Positions 56,342 through 64,000 of a DNA stretch of 64,000 nt are shown piece by piece. How positions within the stretch are numbered: position 1 is the stretch's first letter; the number at the start of each line of letters is the position of its first letter. The DNA comes from Amycolatopsis australiensis. Its GTDB lineage: Bacteria > Actinomycetota > Actinomycetes > Mycobacteriales > Pseudonocardiaceae. Below the pieces are notes generated by a model. The model saw only the letters and a list, made by a program, of their open reading frames with translations. It was not told where the DNA came from and searched no databases. The position numbers were made by a program, and so were the translations under genes. The stretch spans positions 4,216,001-4,280,000 of the forward strand of contig NZ_FPJG01000006.1 in the NCBI RefSeq assembly GCF_900119165.1. The letters are read 5' to 3'.

Positions 56342-57322
56342 ATGTCGCCGGTGAACGCTGCGCACGGACGCAGTGAAGACACCAGCGCCGTGCACCCGAC
56401 CGGTGAACGACCGCACGGTGACCGGCGAAGCCTCCGCCGGGTCGTCGGCGCGTACGCCGCCTTGGCGAAGCCGCGGGTCATCGAGCTGCTCCTGGTGACC
56501 ACCATCCCGGCGATGTTCCTCGCCGGCCGTCAGATCCCCTCCCCGTGGCTGGTACTGGCCACGCTGGTCGGCGGGACGATGGCCGCGGGCAGCGCGAACG
56601 CGCTCAACTGCGTGATCGACGCGGACATCGACAAGGTGATGAACCGCACCAAGCGCCGCCCGCTGGTGAAGGACTCGGTGCCCCGCCGCGGCGCGCTGAT
56701 CTTCGGCCTCGTGCTGGGCGTCGCCTCGTTCGCCGTGCTCTATTTCACGGTGAACCTGCTCTCGGCGATCCTCGCGATCGCGACGATCCTCTTCTACATC
56801 TTCGTCTACACGCTCGGCCTCAAGCGGCGCACGTCACAGAACGTGGTCTGGGGCGGCGCGGCGGGCTGCATGCCGGTGGTCATCGGCTGGGCCGCCGTCA
56901 CCGGCACGGTGCAGTGGCCGGCGTTCGTGATGTTCGGCGTCATCTTCTTCTGGACGCCGCCGCACACGTGGGCGCTGGGCATGAAGTACCGCGACGACTA
57001 CGAGCGCGCGGGCGTCCCGATGCTTCCGGTGGTCGCCACGGCCCAGCACGTCGCCCGCCAGATCGTCATCTACTCGTGGGTGATGGTGGCGTGGACGCTG
57101 CTGCTGCTCCCGGTGACGTCGTGGCTGTACGGCACGTTCGCCATCCTGGCCGGCGGCTGGTTCCTCTTCTACGCGCACAGCCTTCAGGCGGCGGTCCGGC
57201 GCGGCGAGGAGACCAAGCCGATGGCGCTGTTCCACCGCTCGAACACGTACCTGATGATCGTGTTCGTCGCGCTGGCCGTCGACTCGGCGATCGGCCTGCC
57301 CACCCTCGGCCTGCCGTTCTGA
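56342..57322 (+). CDS. ctaB: Protohaem IX farnesyltransferase (haem O synthase)
   Basis: 326 residues with about nine transmembrane helices and a 40-residue cytoplasmic N-terminal tail. The prenyl-diphosphate site is the UbiA-type [17 protein letters not shown] followed by TKRRPLVKD; a second acidic motif is [17 protein letters not shown]. It attaches farnesyl to haem B for aa3-type cytochrome oxidase. AGGGAG ribosome site. The tkt-ctaB divergence is conserved in actinobacteria. The TGA stop overlaps the CTG start of the next gene. Confidence 0.97.
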   Translation: MSPVNAAHGRSEDTSAVHPTGERPHGDRRSLRRVVGAYAALAKPRVIELLLVTTIPAMFLAGRQIPSPWLVLATLVGGTMAAGSANALNCVIDADIDKVMNRTKRRPLVKDSVPRRGALIFGLVLGVASFAVLYFTVNLLSAILAIATILFYIFVYTLGLKRRTSQNVVWGGAAGCMPVVIGWAAVTGTVQWPAFVMFGVIFFWTPPHTWALGMKYRDDYERAGVPMLPVVATAQHVARQIVIYSWVMVAWTLLLLPVTSWLYGTFAILAGGWFLFYAHSLQAAVRRGEETKPMALFHRSNTYLMIVFVALAVDSAIGLPTLGLPF

Positions 57323-57915
57323 GACGGATCGGGACCGCGCTGGTCGCGGTCGTCGTTTTCGGGCTGCTGGTCCTCCTCGGCCGCGGGAAGCTCCCGCTCG
57401 ACCAGAACCGGCTGCTCGGCACCGGCTGCGCCATCCCGGCCCGGATCACGGCGGTCCCCGGCCCGGCCCCGGACGGCGGCGGGGTCCGCGTCGCCGAGCA
57501 GGGCCCGGGCGCCGCTGTGCTCGAGAACACCAGCGCCCTCGCCGCCTACCGGATCCCCGTGACGTCCGGCGCGCGGACCGTCGAGGTGCCGGTGCTCCTG
57601 CCGGGCCAGCGGATCGGCGTCGTGCTGGACCGGCCCGCGCCCGGCCCGGCGATCTGGCTCGCGCCCGAGTCACTCGGCGGCTTCACGCCCGTGACCGCGA
57701 CCGTCGTGCCCGGCGGGGTCCGCTACCGCTCCGGGAACTGCCGCGCGCTGACCAGCCGGGGCGCCGCGGTGCTGTTCCGTGCCCCGGACGGGCGCATCAC
57801 CGGCGGTGAACAGCTGCCGCCGGCCGGCGTGTCGTGTGCGCCGGGGGAGCGGGTGCTGCCCGCGGCCGGGCGGCCCGGCGAGGTCTACCCGTACTGCGAC
57901 CTGCGGACGGAATGA
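57319..57915 (+). CDS. Membrane-anchored Cys-containing hypothetical protein (probable CTG start)
   Basis: 198 residues. It opens [20 protein letters not shown], one N-terminal transmembrane anchor, then an extracytoplasmic domain with four Cys (GTGCAI, SGNCRA, VSCAPG, YPYCDL), likely two disulfides. No ATG, GTG or TTG exists in frame before the anchor: the first usable codon is CTG at 57319, which overlaps the ctaB stop as CTGA, the same coupling geometry as the GTGA and ATGA junctions elsewhere here. Function unknown. The position after ctaB suggests an envelope or respiratory link, but that is speculation. Confidence 0.65.
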   Translation: MRRIGTALVAVVVFGLLVLLGRGKLPLDQNRLLGTGCAIPARITAVPGPAPDGGGVRVAEQGPGAAVLENTSALAAYRIPVTSGARTVEVPVLLPGQRIGVVLDRPAPGPAIWLAPESLGGFTPVTATVVPGGVRYRSGNCRALTSRGAAVLFRAPDGRITGGEQLPPAGVSCAPGERVLPAAGRPGEVYPYCDLRTE

Positions 57916-57975
57916 TCGCGCGGCCACCGCCGTTACACTTCGTTGGCTCTTTTCCTTGAGGCGAAAGCAGGATCC

Positions 57976-60212
57976 TTGTCTTCGGACGACTTTTCCGCCG
58001 AGCTCGCCCGCGAGCAGGCGTACGTCACCACCCTCTACGCGAAGCTCGACGCCGAGCGCCTCGACGCCCAGCGGCGCCTCGACGAGACCCTGCGCCAGGC
58101 CGGCGGCACCCCGCAGGCGCGCACCGAGCGCGACGTGGCCACGACTCTTTACACCGACCGGCTCGCCCAGCTCGGCTCCGTCGAGCAGGGGCTGGCCTTC
58201 GGACGGCTCGACTTCGTCCCGGAGAGCGCCGAAGAGACCACCTACATCGGCCGGCTCGGGCTGTTCGACGAAGACGACGACTACCGGCCGCTGCTCGTCG
58301 ACTGGCGGGCGCCGGTCGCGCGGCCGTTCTACCTCGCCACCGCCGCGTCACCCGACGGGGTGCGCCGGCGGCGGCACCTGCGGTCGCTGAGCCGCAAGGT
58401 CACCGGATTCGACGACGAGATCCTCGACCTCACCGCCGCCGACCAGGGCCAGGACCTCGGGCTGGCCGGGGAGGCCGCGCTGCTGGCCGCGCTCGAGAAG
58501 CGGCGCACCGGTGAGATGAGTGACATCGTCGCCACCATCCAGGCCGAGCAGGACCGCATCATCCGCGCGCCGCTCGGCGGCGTCATGGTCGTGCAGGGCG
58601 GGCCGGGCACCGGCAAGACCGCCGTCGCGCTGCACCGCGCCGCCTACCTGCTCTACACGCACCGCCAGCAGCTCACGACGCGCGGCGTGCTCGTCGTCGG
58701 CCCGAACAGCACGTTCCTGCGCTACATCGGCCAGGTGCTGCCCTCGCTCGGCGAGACCGGCGTGCTGCTGGCCACCATCGGGCAGCTCTACCCCGGCCTG
58801 GACGCCGACGGCACCGAGCCGCGCGAGGCCGCCGAGGTCAAGGGCCGCCTGGTGATGGCGGAAGTGCTGGCCAACGCGGTCCGCGACCGCCAGCGCGTGC
58901 CCGAACCCGTGATGGAGATCGAGTACGAGCACGACGTCCTCAAGCTGGACCGCAAGACCTGCGCCGAGGCCCGCACCCGCGCCCGCCGGTCGCGTCGCCC
59001 GCACAACCCCGCCCGGCGCCTGTTCGTCTCCGACGTCCTCGACGCGCTGACCCGCCAGGCCGCGCGGAAGCTGGGTGAGGACCTGCTCGACGGCCAGGAC
59101 CTGCAGGACATCCGGGCGGAGCTGGCCGCGGACGAAAACGTCGCCGCGGCCCTCGACGAGCTGTGGCCGGTGCTGACCCCGAGGGTGTCCTCGACGACCT
59201 GTTCGCCGACCGCGAACGGCTCGACAGCGCGGCCCGGGAGCTGCTGCCGGCGTCGGACCGGGACCTGCTGGAAAGCGGCCGCGACGCGCGCTGGACGCCG
59301 GCGGACGTGCCGCTGCTCGACGAGCTGGCCGAGCTGATCGGCGTCGACGACACCGAGGCCCGCGTCGAGCGCAAACGCCGTGAGCGCGAGGAACGCGCGT
59401 ACGCCGAGGGCGTGCTCGACATCCTCGAACAGGACGAAGAGATCATCGACGAGGAGCTGCTGCGCGTCTCCGACGTCCTCGACGCCGAGCTGTTCGCCGA
59501 GCGCCAGCAGGCGCGCAGCGAGCTGACCGCCGCCCAGCGCGCCGCGCAGGACCGGACCTGGACGTTCGGGCACGTGATCGTCGACGAGGCGCAGGAGCTC
59601 TCGGCGATGGACTGGCGGCTGCTCATGCGGCGCTCGCCGAACCGGTCGATGACGCTGGTCGGGGACGTGGCGCAGACCGGCGCCGCGGGCGGCGCGCGGT
59701 CGTGGGGCGAAATGCTCTCGCCGTACGTCGAGGACCGGTGGCGGGTGGAAGAGCTGACCGTGAACTACCGCACGCCCGCCGAGATCATGACGGTCGCCGC
59801 GCGGGTACTGGCCGAGATCTCGCCGGAGCTGTCCGCGCCGGCGTCGGTGCGGGAGACCGGTGTCCCGCCGTGGTCGGCGCGGCCGGCCTCCCTGACAGCG
59901 GAGCTGCCGGGGCTGGTGGCGCGCGAGCTGTCCGAAGTGGACGGTGGCACCGTCGCGGTGCTGGTGCCCGCGGGCCGCTTCGACGAGGTCTCGGGCCTGC
60001 TCGGGGCGGCCGACGAGCGGCTGAGCGTCCTGACCGTGGAACGCGCGAAAGGCCTGGAGTTCGATTCGGTGGTGCTGGTCGCGCCGGACGAGGTCGTCGC
60101 GGCCTCGCCACGCGGGCTCAACGACCTGTACGTGGCGTTGACGCGGGCTACCCGGCGGCTCGGCGTGGTCACCACCGGTGACGACGTCCCGGCACTCTCC
60201 GTGCTTGGCTAG
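57976..60212 (+). pseudogene. HelD/HelR-like RNA polymerase-recycling ATPase with a one-base frameshift
   Basis: Two frames together encode one UvrD-superfamily ATPase of about 745 residues. The first (to about 59181) has the N-terminal coiled coil, Walker A GGPGTGKTAVALHRAAYLLY and VVGPNSTFLRYIGQVLPSLG typical of HelD. The second resumes with EGVLDDLFADRERL, then HVIVDEAQELSAMDWRLLMR, TLVGDVAQTGA, ELTVNYRTPAEIM and RAKGLEFDSVVL. The break is at CTGACCCCGAGGGTG, where one extra G restores the frame (LWPVLTPEGVLDD). The TTG at 57976 with AGGA is the likely start; TACACT (57934-57939) is a -10 box. HelR relatives give rifamycin tolerance. Confidence 0.85.
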
Positions 60213-60215
60213 GGT
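60210..60215 (+). promoter_or_regulatory. -10 box of the FKBP lipoprotein gene
   Basis: TAGGGT ends 7 nt before the ATG, which has no ribosome site; it overlaps the stop of the HelD-like gene. Confidence 0.45.
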
Positions 60216-60222
60216 GCCCGAC

Positions 60223-60789
60223 ATGCAGAAGATCGGGATGATCGTGGTCGCCGCCGCGGCGGCGCTGTCGCTGGCCGCGTGCGGCCAGGACGCCAAGACC
60301 GAGACGGCGGCCCCGGCGGGGCCCGCCGTCCCGTCGGCCGGCGCCGCCCAGGCGACCCAGAGCAAGGGCCGCGAGTGCACCGCGGACGACGTCAAGACGA
60401 CGGGGAAGTTCGGCGAGGTGCCGACGATCACCATTCCCGACGACTGCGACCCGCCGAAGAAGCTGATCACGAAGGACCTGTCCGAGGGCACCGGCACCGG
60501 CGCGAAGGCCGGCCAGCAGCTGAAGATGAACTACCTGCTGGTGACGTGGTCGGACAAGAAGAAGCTGGACAGCTCCTTCGACCGCGGCGAGACGTTCGAC
60601 CTCAACCTCGGCGCGGGCGAGGTCATCCCGGGCTGGGACAAGGGCCTCGAAGGCATCAAGCAGGGCGGCCGCCGCCTGCTCATCATCCCGCCGGACCTGG
60701 CCTACGGCGAGGGCGGCCGCGGCATCAAGCCGAACGAGACGCTGGTCTTCGTCACGGACGCGGTCTCGGTCCCGGGCGACAAGGGCTGA
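60223..60789 (+). CDS. FKBP-type peptidyl-prolyl isomerase lipoprotein
   Basis: 188 residues. Lipoprotein signal with lipobox LAAC (Cys20), Ala/Pro/Gln-rich linker to about residue 50, then an FKBP domain (about 75-185): ITKDLSEGTGTGAKAGQQLK, NYLLVTWSDKKKLDSSFDR, GEVIPGWDKGLEGIKQGGRR, LIIPPDLAYGEGG and NETLVFVTDAVSV. It folds exported proteins at the outer face of the membrane. The ATG is preferred to a GTG three codons upstream, which lies too close to the -10 box. Two Cys (ECTADD, DDCDPP) may form a disulfide. Confidence 0.93.
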   Translation: MQKIGMIVVAAAAALSLAACGQDAKTETAAPAGPAVPSAGAAQATQSKGRECTADDVKTTGKFGEVPTITIPDDCDPPKKLITKDLSEGTGTGAKAGQQLKMNYLLVTWSDKKKLDSSFDRGETFDLNLGAGEVIPGWDKGLEGIKQGGRRLLIIPPDLAYGEGGRGIKPNETLVFVTDAVSVPGDKG

Positions 60790-60790
60790 G

Positions 60791-61876
60791 TTGCTCTCAC
60801 CGACTGACCAGGGACACTTCCGGAAGTACCTGACCACCCTCGGTGTGGCGATCGTGGTCGCGTCCCTCGGGGTCGGTGGCTACCTCCTGCAGACCCAGAG
60901 TGATCTGCTCATCGAGCAGGACAAGCTGGCGAAGCTGACCCCCGCCGCGCGTGCCGCCATTGAGCGGAAGCAGCAGATTGTGCTCGTTGCGACGCACTGG
61001 GCCCCTTGGGCGCTCGGTGCGCTCGCGGCGCTCGGGTTCGGGCTCGCGGTGTGGGGGCTGGTCGGCTGGCGGAGGAAACAGCAGGAACTCGACGCCAAGG
61101 ACCGTGTCGAGCTGGGTAAGCTCGAACTCGAGCGGGACAAGGTGCACGCCGAGCTGGCCGAGATGCAGCTGAGCGCCGCCGAAAAAGCGGACGAGATTGC
61201 AGAACAGGCCGAAGAGCTTGTCCAAGACGAGGTCCTCGAGGTACTGGCCCAGCGGGCTGACCGTCGAGAGTCTTCAGGTCGCCGAGATCCCGACCTGCCC
61301 GCATTCCCCCGGCCCGGCCAAGAACCAACATCTGTTGCCGAGGGTCACGGCGATGCGGCTATCGGCGCTGGCGCGAGCTGGTCTTCGCGACGGTCCGAAC
61401 TGCGCGAGCGAATCGGAGCCGTGGAGGAGACCCTCGCGGACCGTCTCGCGGGCGCCTACCCGACCAGTGCCCTTACCCGCGATGTCCGTCCCGGACCTCG
61501 CTCTGTCAACGCGCTGCTCGACGATCCGGACAGAAGGGTATTTTCCCTCGTCGACATCAAACTCACCGATCCGAAGAACTTTCTCAATCGCCTGCAGGAT
61601 TCGTTGCTGGCCCTCTCGGCGGCCACGGAGATACTCGAATCGCGGTACCCGGACAAGACGATCAGGTCTGCGGCTATCTTTCTGTTCCGCGAAGGCACCA
61701 AGTTACCGTCCGACCCGGAGCGGAGCGTCCGCGAGTACCGCGCCGGACTCCGCCATCGACCGGCGGTCCTGATCTACCCCGAAGCGAAGTGGCAGGAGAT
61801 GACCCCCGAGCGTTTGCGCATCGACCTCGAGGAACGGTGGCGACGGGCTTCGGTGACCGGCGGCCTGGCGGTGTGA
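60791..61876 (+). CDS. Two-TM coiled-coil membrane protein of unknown function
   Basis: 361 residues starting with TTG 2 nt after the FKBP stop. Two transmembrane helices (about 13-33, TLGVAIVVASLGVGGYLL; and 68-90, HWAPWALGALAALGFGLAVW) flank a short extracytoplasmic loop. Then a cytoplasmic coiled coil (about 92-150), a variable Ser/Pro linker, and a folded C-terminal domain (about 240-345; FSLVDIKLTDPKNFLNRLQD, LESRYPDKTI, VLIYPEAKWQEM). Codon use in the C-terminal half is visibly less GC-biased than its neighbours, which suggests acquisition. No family was recognised. Confidence 0.7.
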   Translation: MLSPTDQGHFRKYLTTLGVAIVVASLGVGGYLLQTQSDLLIEQDKLAKLTPAARAAIERKQQIVLVATHWAPWALGALAALGFGLAVWGLVGWRRKQQELDAKDRVELGKLELERDKVHAELAEMQLSAAEKADEIAEQAEELVQDEVLEVLAQRADRRESSGRRDPDLPAFPRPGQEPTSVAEGHGDAAIGAGASWSSRRSELRERIGAVEETLADRLAGAYPTSALTRDVRPGPRSVNALLDDPDRRVFSLVDIKLTDPKNFLNRLQDSLLALSAATEILESRYPDKTIRSAAIFLFREGTKLPSDPERSVREYRAGLRHRPAVLIYPEAKWQEMTPERLRIDLEERWRRASVTGGLAV

Positions 61877-61901
61877 GGGCCGCCGCGGGAGCGGCCCTCA
61901 C
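61873..61901. terminator. Bidirectional hairpin at convergent gene ends
   Basis: Perfect 11-bp arms GTGAGGGCCGC and GCGGCCCTCAC with a 7-nt loop; overlaps the stop codon of the two-TM protein and precedes the convergent oxidoreductase. Confidence 0.8.
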
Positions 61902-61907
61902 GGGCTT

Positions 61908-62879
61908 TCACGGGATGAGCAGGAGCTTGCCGGTGGTGCGGCGGCCCTGCAGGTCCTCGTGGGCGCGGCGCGCCTCGGCGAGCGGGTACTTGCCGCCGAT
62001 CCGGACGTTCAGCTCGCCCGCCTGGATGGCGTCGAACAGCTCCTTCGACCGCCAGTCGATCTCTTCGCGGGTGCGCGTGTAGTGCGCCGACGTCGGGCGC
62101 GTCAGGTACAGCGAGCCGCCCGAGTTGAGGCGTTGCGGGTCCAGCGGGGGCACCGGGCCGCTCGACGCGCCGAACAGCGCCAGCAGGCCGCGGATCTTCA
62201 GGCTGGCCAGGCTGCCGTCGATGGTGTCCTTGCCCACGCCGTCGTAGACGACGTCCACGCCCTCGCCGCCGGTCAGCTCGCGGGTGATCTTCGCGAAGTC
62301 CTCGCGGTCGTAGCGGATCACCTCGTCCGCGCCGGCTTCGCGGGCGAGCTTCGCCTTCTCCTCCGTCGACACCGTGCCGATGACGCGGGCGCCGCGGGCC
62401 TTCGCCAGCTGGACCAGCAGCAGGCCGACGCCGCCGGCGGCCGCGTGCACCAGCACGTCGTGGCCCGGCTTGACCTCGAACGTCGACGCCACCAGGTAGT
62501 GCGCGGTCATGCCCTGCAGCATCGTCGCGGCCGCCGTTTCCAGCGAGACGCCTTCGGGCACCTTCACCGCCACCGCCGCGGGGAGGACCTTGCGCGTCGC
62601 GTAGCTGTCGGGCGAACCCTGCCAGGCGACGCGGTCACCGACCGCGAACCCTTCGACGTCCGGGCCGACCTCGGCGACCGTGCCCGCGCCTTCGAGGCCG
62701 AGCACGAACGGCAGCTCCATCTGGTAGATGCCCTGGCGCTGGTAGGTGTCGATGTAGTTGACGCCGGCCGCGGCGACGTCGACCAGCAGCTCTCCGGCCC
62801 GCGGACCCGCGACGTCCACTTCGGCCGCTTCGAGCACTTCCGGGCCGCCGGTCTTCGTCACCTGCACTGCGGTGGGCAT
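61908..62879 (-). CDS. qor: NADPH:quinone oxidoreductase
   Basis: 323 residues, zinc-free MDR family. AAAGVNYIDTYQRQGIYQME and LPFVLGLEGAGTV are hallmarks of quinone oxidoreductase 1. VHAAAGGVGLLLVQLAKARG is the NADPH-binding motif, and GVDVVYDGVGKDTIDGSLAS and ELNVRIGGKYPLAEARRAHE follow. It reduces quinones by one electron. It differs from the oxidoreductase at 2577 in sequence details and stands alone, divergent from the small protein gene at 62972. Confidence 0.94.
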   Translation of the reverse strand: MPTAVQVTKTGGPEVLEAAEVDVAGPRAGELLVDVAAAGVNYIDTYQRQGIYQMELPFVLGLEGAGTVAEVGPDVEGFAVGDRVAWQGSPDSYATRKVLPAAVAVKVPEGVSLETAAATMLQGMTAHYLVASTFEVKPGHDVLVHAAAGGVGLLLVQLAKARGARVIGTVSTEEKAKLAREAGADEVIRYDREDFAKITRELTGGEGVDVVYDGVGKDTIDGSLASLKIRGLLALFGASSGPVPPLDPQRLNSGGSLYLTRPTSAHYTRTREEIDWRSKELFDAIQAGELNVRIGGKYPLAEARRAHEDLQGRRTTGKLLLIP

Positions 62880-62958
62880 GCGTCCTCCTCGGGTCGATTT
62901 CTCCCAGGCACAACTATGGCCGACGCCACGCTGTTCCGCGTTCCGGCCGCACTTTGGT

Positions 62959-62964
62959 TATCGT
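62959..62964 (+). promoter_or_regulatory. -10 box of the small-protein/ATP-grasp operon
   Basis: TATCGT ends 7 nt before the GTG at 62972; no ribosome site, so the mRNA is probably leaderless. Confidence 0.45.
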
Positions 62965-62971
62965 TCGGGAC

Positions 62972-63262
62972 GTGGAAGAGACAGTTTCGCCGACCGGCGC
63001 CCAGCTCGGCGCGGCCCGCAAGTTCGTGAAGGCGCACGGCAAGCCGTCCCGCGCGGTCGTGGAGAACATCGGCCGGGCCGGCGCCCGGGTCGTGCTCGTC
63101 GGGGCGGACGGCGCCCTCGGGGACGTCGTGGTGCCTTCCGTGGCGACCGGCGAGGCGCTGGTCGAAGCCGTCGAGGACCTGGAACCGGCCGAGTGGGACG
63201 CGGAGACGGTGAAGCAGGTCAAGATCGGCCCGGAGCACCGCCGCAAGATGGCCGGCCGGTGA
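62972..63262 (+). CDS. Small conserved hypothetical protein coupled to an ATP-grasp enzyme
   Basis: 96 residues, no membrane segment. A compact alpha/beta protein: GAQLGAARKFVKAHGKPSRA, GRAGARVVLVGADGALGDVV, PSVATGEALVEAVEDLEPAE and EHRRKMAGR. The family is not recognised. Its stop overlaps the ATP-grasp start as GTGA, so the two are made together, and it may be a partner or substrate of that enzyme. A GTG start and TATCGT box indicate a leaderless message. Confidence 0.7.
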   Translation: MEETVSPTGAQLGAARKFVKAHGKPSRAVVENIGRAGARVVLVGADGALGDVVVPSVATGEALVEAVEDLEPAEWDAETVKQVKIGPEHRRKMAGR

Positions 63263-64000
63263 GCCGCACGGCGATCCTCGTCGGCTGCGCGGAGCTCCCG
63301 GAAGGCGACGGCGACGAGGACGTCGTGCTGCCCGCCCTGCGTGAGCTGGGCTTCTCGGTGTCGTGGGCACCGTGGGACTCGGGCGCCGGCTTCGCCGCGG
63401 CCGACGCCGTGATCCTGCGCGCGACCTGGGACTACGCCGCGCGGCGGGCCGAGTTCCTCGACTGGTGCGAGTCGGTGCCGGCGCTGTACAACCCGGCGGC
63501 CGTCGTGCGCTGGAACACCGACAAGGCGTACCTGGCCGAGCTGCTCGACGCGGGCCTGGCGGTCGTCCCGACGGAGCTGGTGGAGCCGGGCGAGCAGGCC
63601 CGCTTCCCGTCGTCGGACTTCGTGGTCAAGCCGTCGGTGGGCGCGGGCTCGCGCGGAGCGGCCCGCTTCGCGGCGGGCGCGGACGCGTCGTCGCACGTGG
63701 CGGGGCTGCACGCCGAGGGCCACACGGCACTGATCCAGCCCTACCAGTCCAGTGTGGACACCGAGGGCGAGCTGGCACTGGTGTACCTGGGCGGCATCTA
63801 TTCGCACGCCTTCGCCAAGGGCGCGATGCTCGGGTCCACAATGGACGCGTCGGGGCTGTACCTGACGGAGCAGCTGGCGAAGGCGGAACCACCGTCGGAC
63901 GCGGTGGCGCTGGCGGAGGACGTCCTGGACGCGGCGTCGGCACTGCTGGGCATCCTGCGGGCGGAGCTGCTGTACGCCCGGGTGGACCTGGTCCGCGGCG
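63259..64000 (+). CDS. ATP-grasp domain protein (3' end cut by window edge)
   Basis: The first 247 residues are present and the frame runs open off the edge. The start is a pre-ATP-grasp fold: RTAILVGCAELPEGDGDEDV, LPALRELGFSVSWAPWD, VILRATWDYAARRAEFLDWC. Nucleotide-binding segments then follow: NTDKAYLAELLDAGLAVVPT, DFVVKPSVGAGSRGAARFA and LIQPYQSSVDTEGELALVYL. This resembles RimK/cyclo-ligase-type ATP-grasp ligases that join a carboxylate to an amine. The metal-binding residues of the last subdomain are just starting (YARVDLVRG). Substrate unknown. Confidence 0.82.
   Translation, partial: MSRTAILVGCAELPEGDGDEDVVLPALRELGFSVSWAPWDSGAGFAAADAVILRATWDYAARRAEFLDWCESVPALYNPAAVVRWNTDKAYLAELLDAGLAVVPTELVEPGEQARFPSSDFVVKPSVGAGSRGAARFAAGADASSHVAGLHAEGHTALIQPYQSSVDTEGELALVYLGGIYSHAFAKGAMLGSTMDASGLYLTEQLAKAEPPSDAVALAEDVLDAASALLGILRAELLYARVDLVRG

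Noticed and set aside
57976..60212. Two separate genes for the HelD-like halves
   Set aside because: Walker A is only in the first and Walker B/motif VI only in the second; the family sequence is continuous across the frame change.

Overview
The window is very GC-rich, almost fully coding and dominated by ATGA/GTGA/TAATG-coupled genes. It carries actinobacterial marker genes (whiA, rbpA, opcA, a GpgS-type synthase, several F420/PPOX-type proteins). Gene order (fmt-rsmB-rpe-rib-uvrC-rapZ-yvcK-whiA, gap-pgk-tpi-secG, pgl-opcA-zwf-tal-tkt-ctaB) resembles the matching stretch of mycobacterial chromosomes. The style of the proteins and intergenic palindromes suggests a Pseudonocardiales member close to Amycolatopsis. 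That is an inference; no rRNA, tRNA or other taxonomic marker is present.

Layout. 1-2.5 kb: minus-strand PadR - ABC ATPase - FtsX-type permease exporter cassette (permease cut by the window edge) and an HxlR regulator divergent from a quinone-oxidoreductase-like enzyme. 3.5-7.9 kb: an eroded zone with a frameshifted NIPSNAP-type gene, LysR and IS110 remnants, and two intact secreted enzymes (GH25 lysozyme, gamma-glutamyltransferase). 7.9-10.7 kb: fmt, rsmB and a flavoprotein, coupled. 10.8-13.5 kb: two secreted hydrolases (beta-lactamase-fold serine hydrolase, PhoA). 13.8-17.5 kb: rpe-ribE-ribBA-ribH-PH-domain protein; ribD is not in the cluster. 17.6-19.2 kb: exonuclease III and a secreted trypsin-like protease. 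19.4-24.2 kb: uvrC-rapZ-yvcK-whiA.

24.3-41.9 kb is an accessory-looking block lying where mycobacteria have whiA directly followed by gap. It holds GpgS, a sterol-desaturase-like enzyme with a TetR regulator, a five-part secreted CBM-FN3-FN3-sugar dehydrogenase-PEBP protein, HemF, and a three-gene SMC operon (31.6-38.3 kb). This operon looks like a MukBEF/MksBEF/JetABC condensin but has no JetD/MksG nuclease, and its SMC subunit has Asp-Asn-Pro where Asp-Glu is expected in Walker B. It is the most interesting system in the window. An LLM oxidoreductase, SnoaL/ArsR/LysE genes and an AlkZ-like winged-helix protein follow.

42.3-57.3 kb is central carbon metabolism: gap-pgk-tpiA, secG, rbpA, an orphan histidine kinase, then the minus-strand tkt-tal-pgi-zwf-opcA-pgl pentose-phosphate operon, and ctaB divergent from tkt. 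57.3-64 kb: a small membrane-anchored Cys protein with a probable CTG start, a HelD/HelR-like RNA polymerase-recycling ATPase split by a one-base frameshift, an FKBP lipoprotein, an unknown two-TM coiled-coil protein, a quinone oxidoreductase, and a small protein coupled to an ATP-grasp enzyme that runs off the end.

Regulatory layout: many genes have a TANNNT box 6-8 nt before the start codon (probable leaderless mRNAs), and convergent gene ends are filled with perfect GC-rich hairpins. No tRNA, rRNA, CRISPR array or intact insertion sequence was seen.
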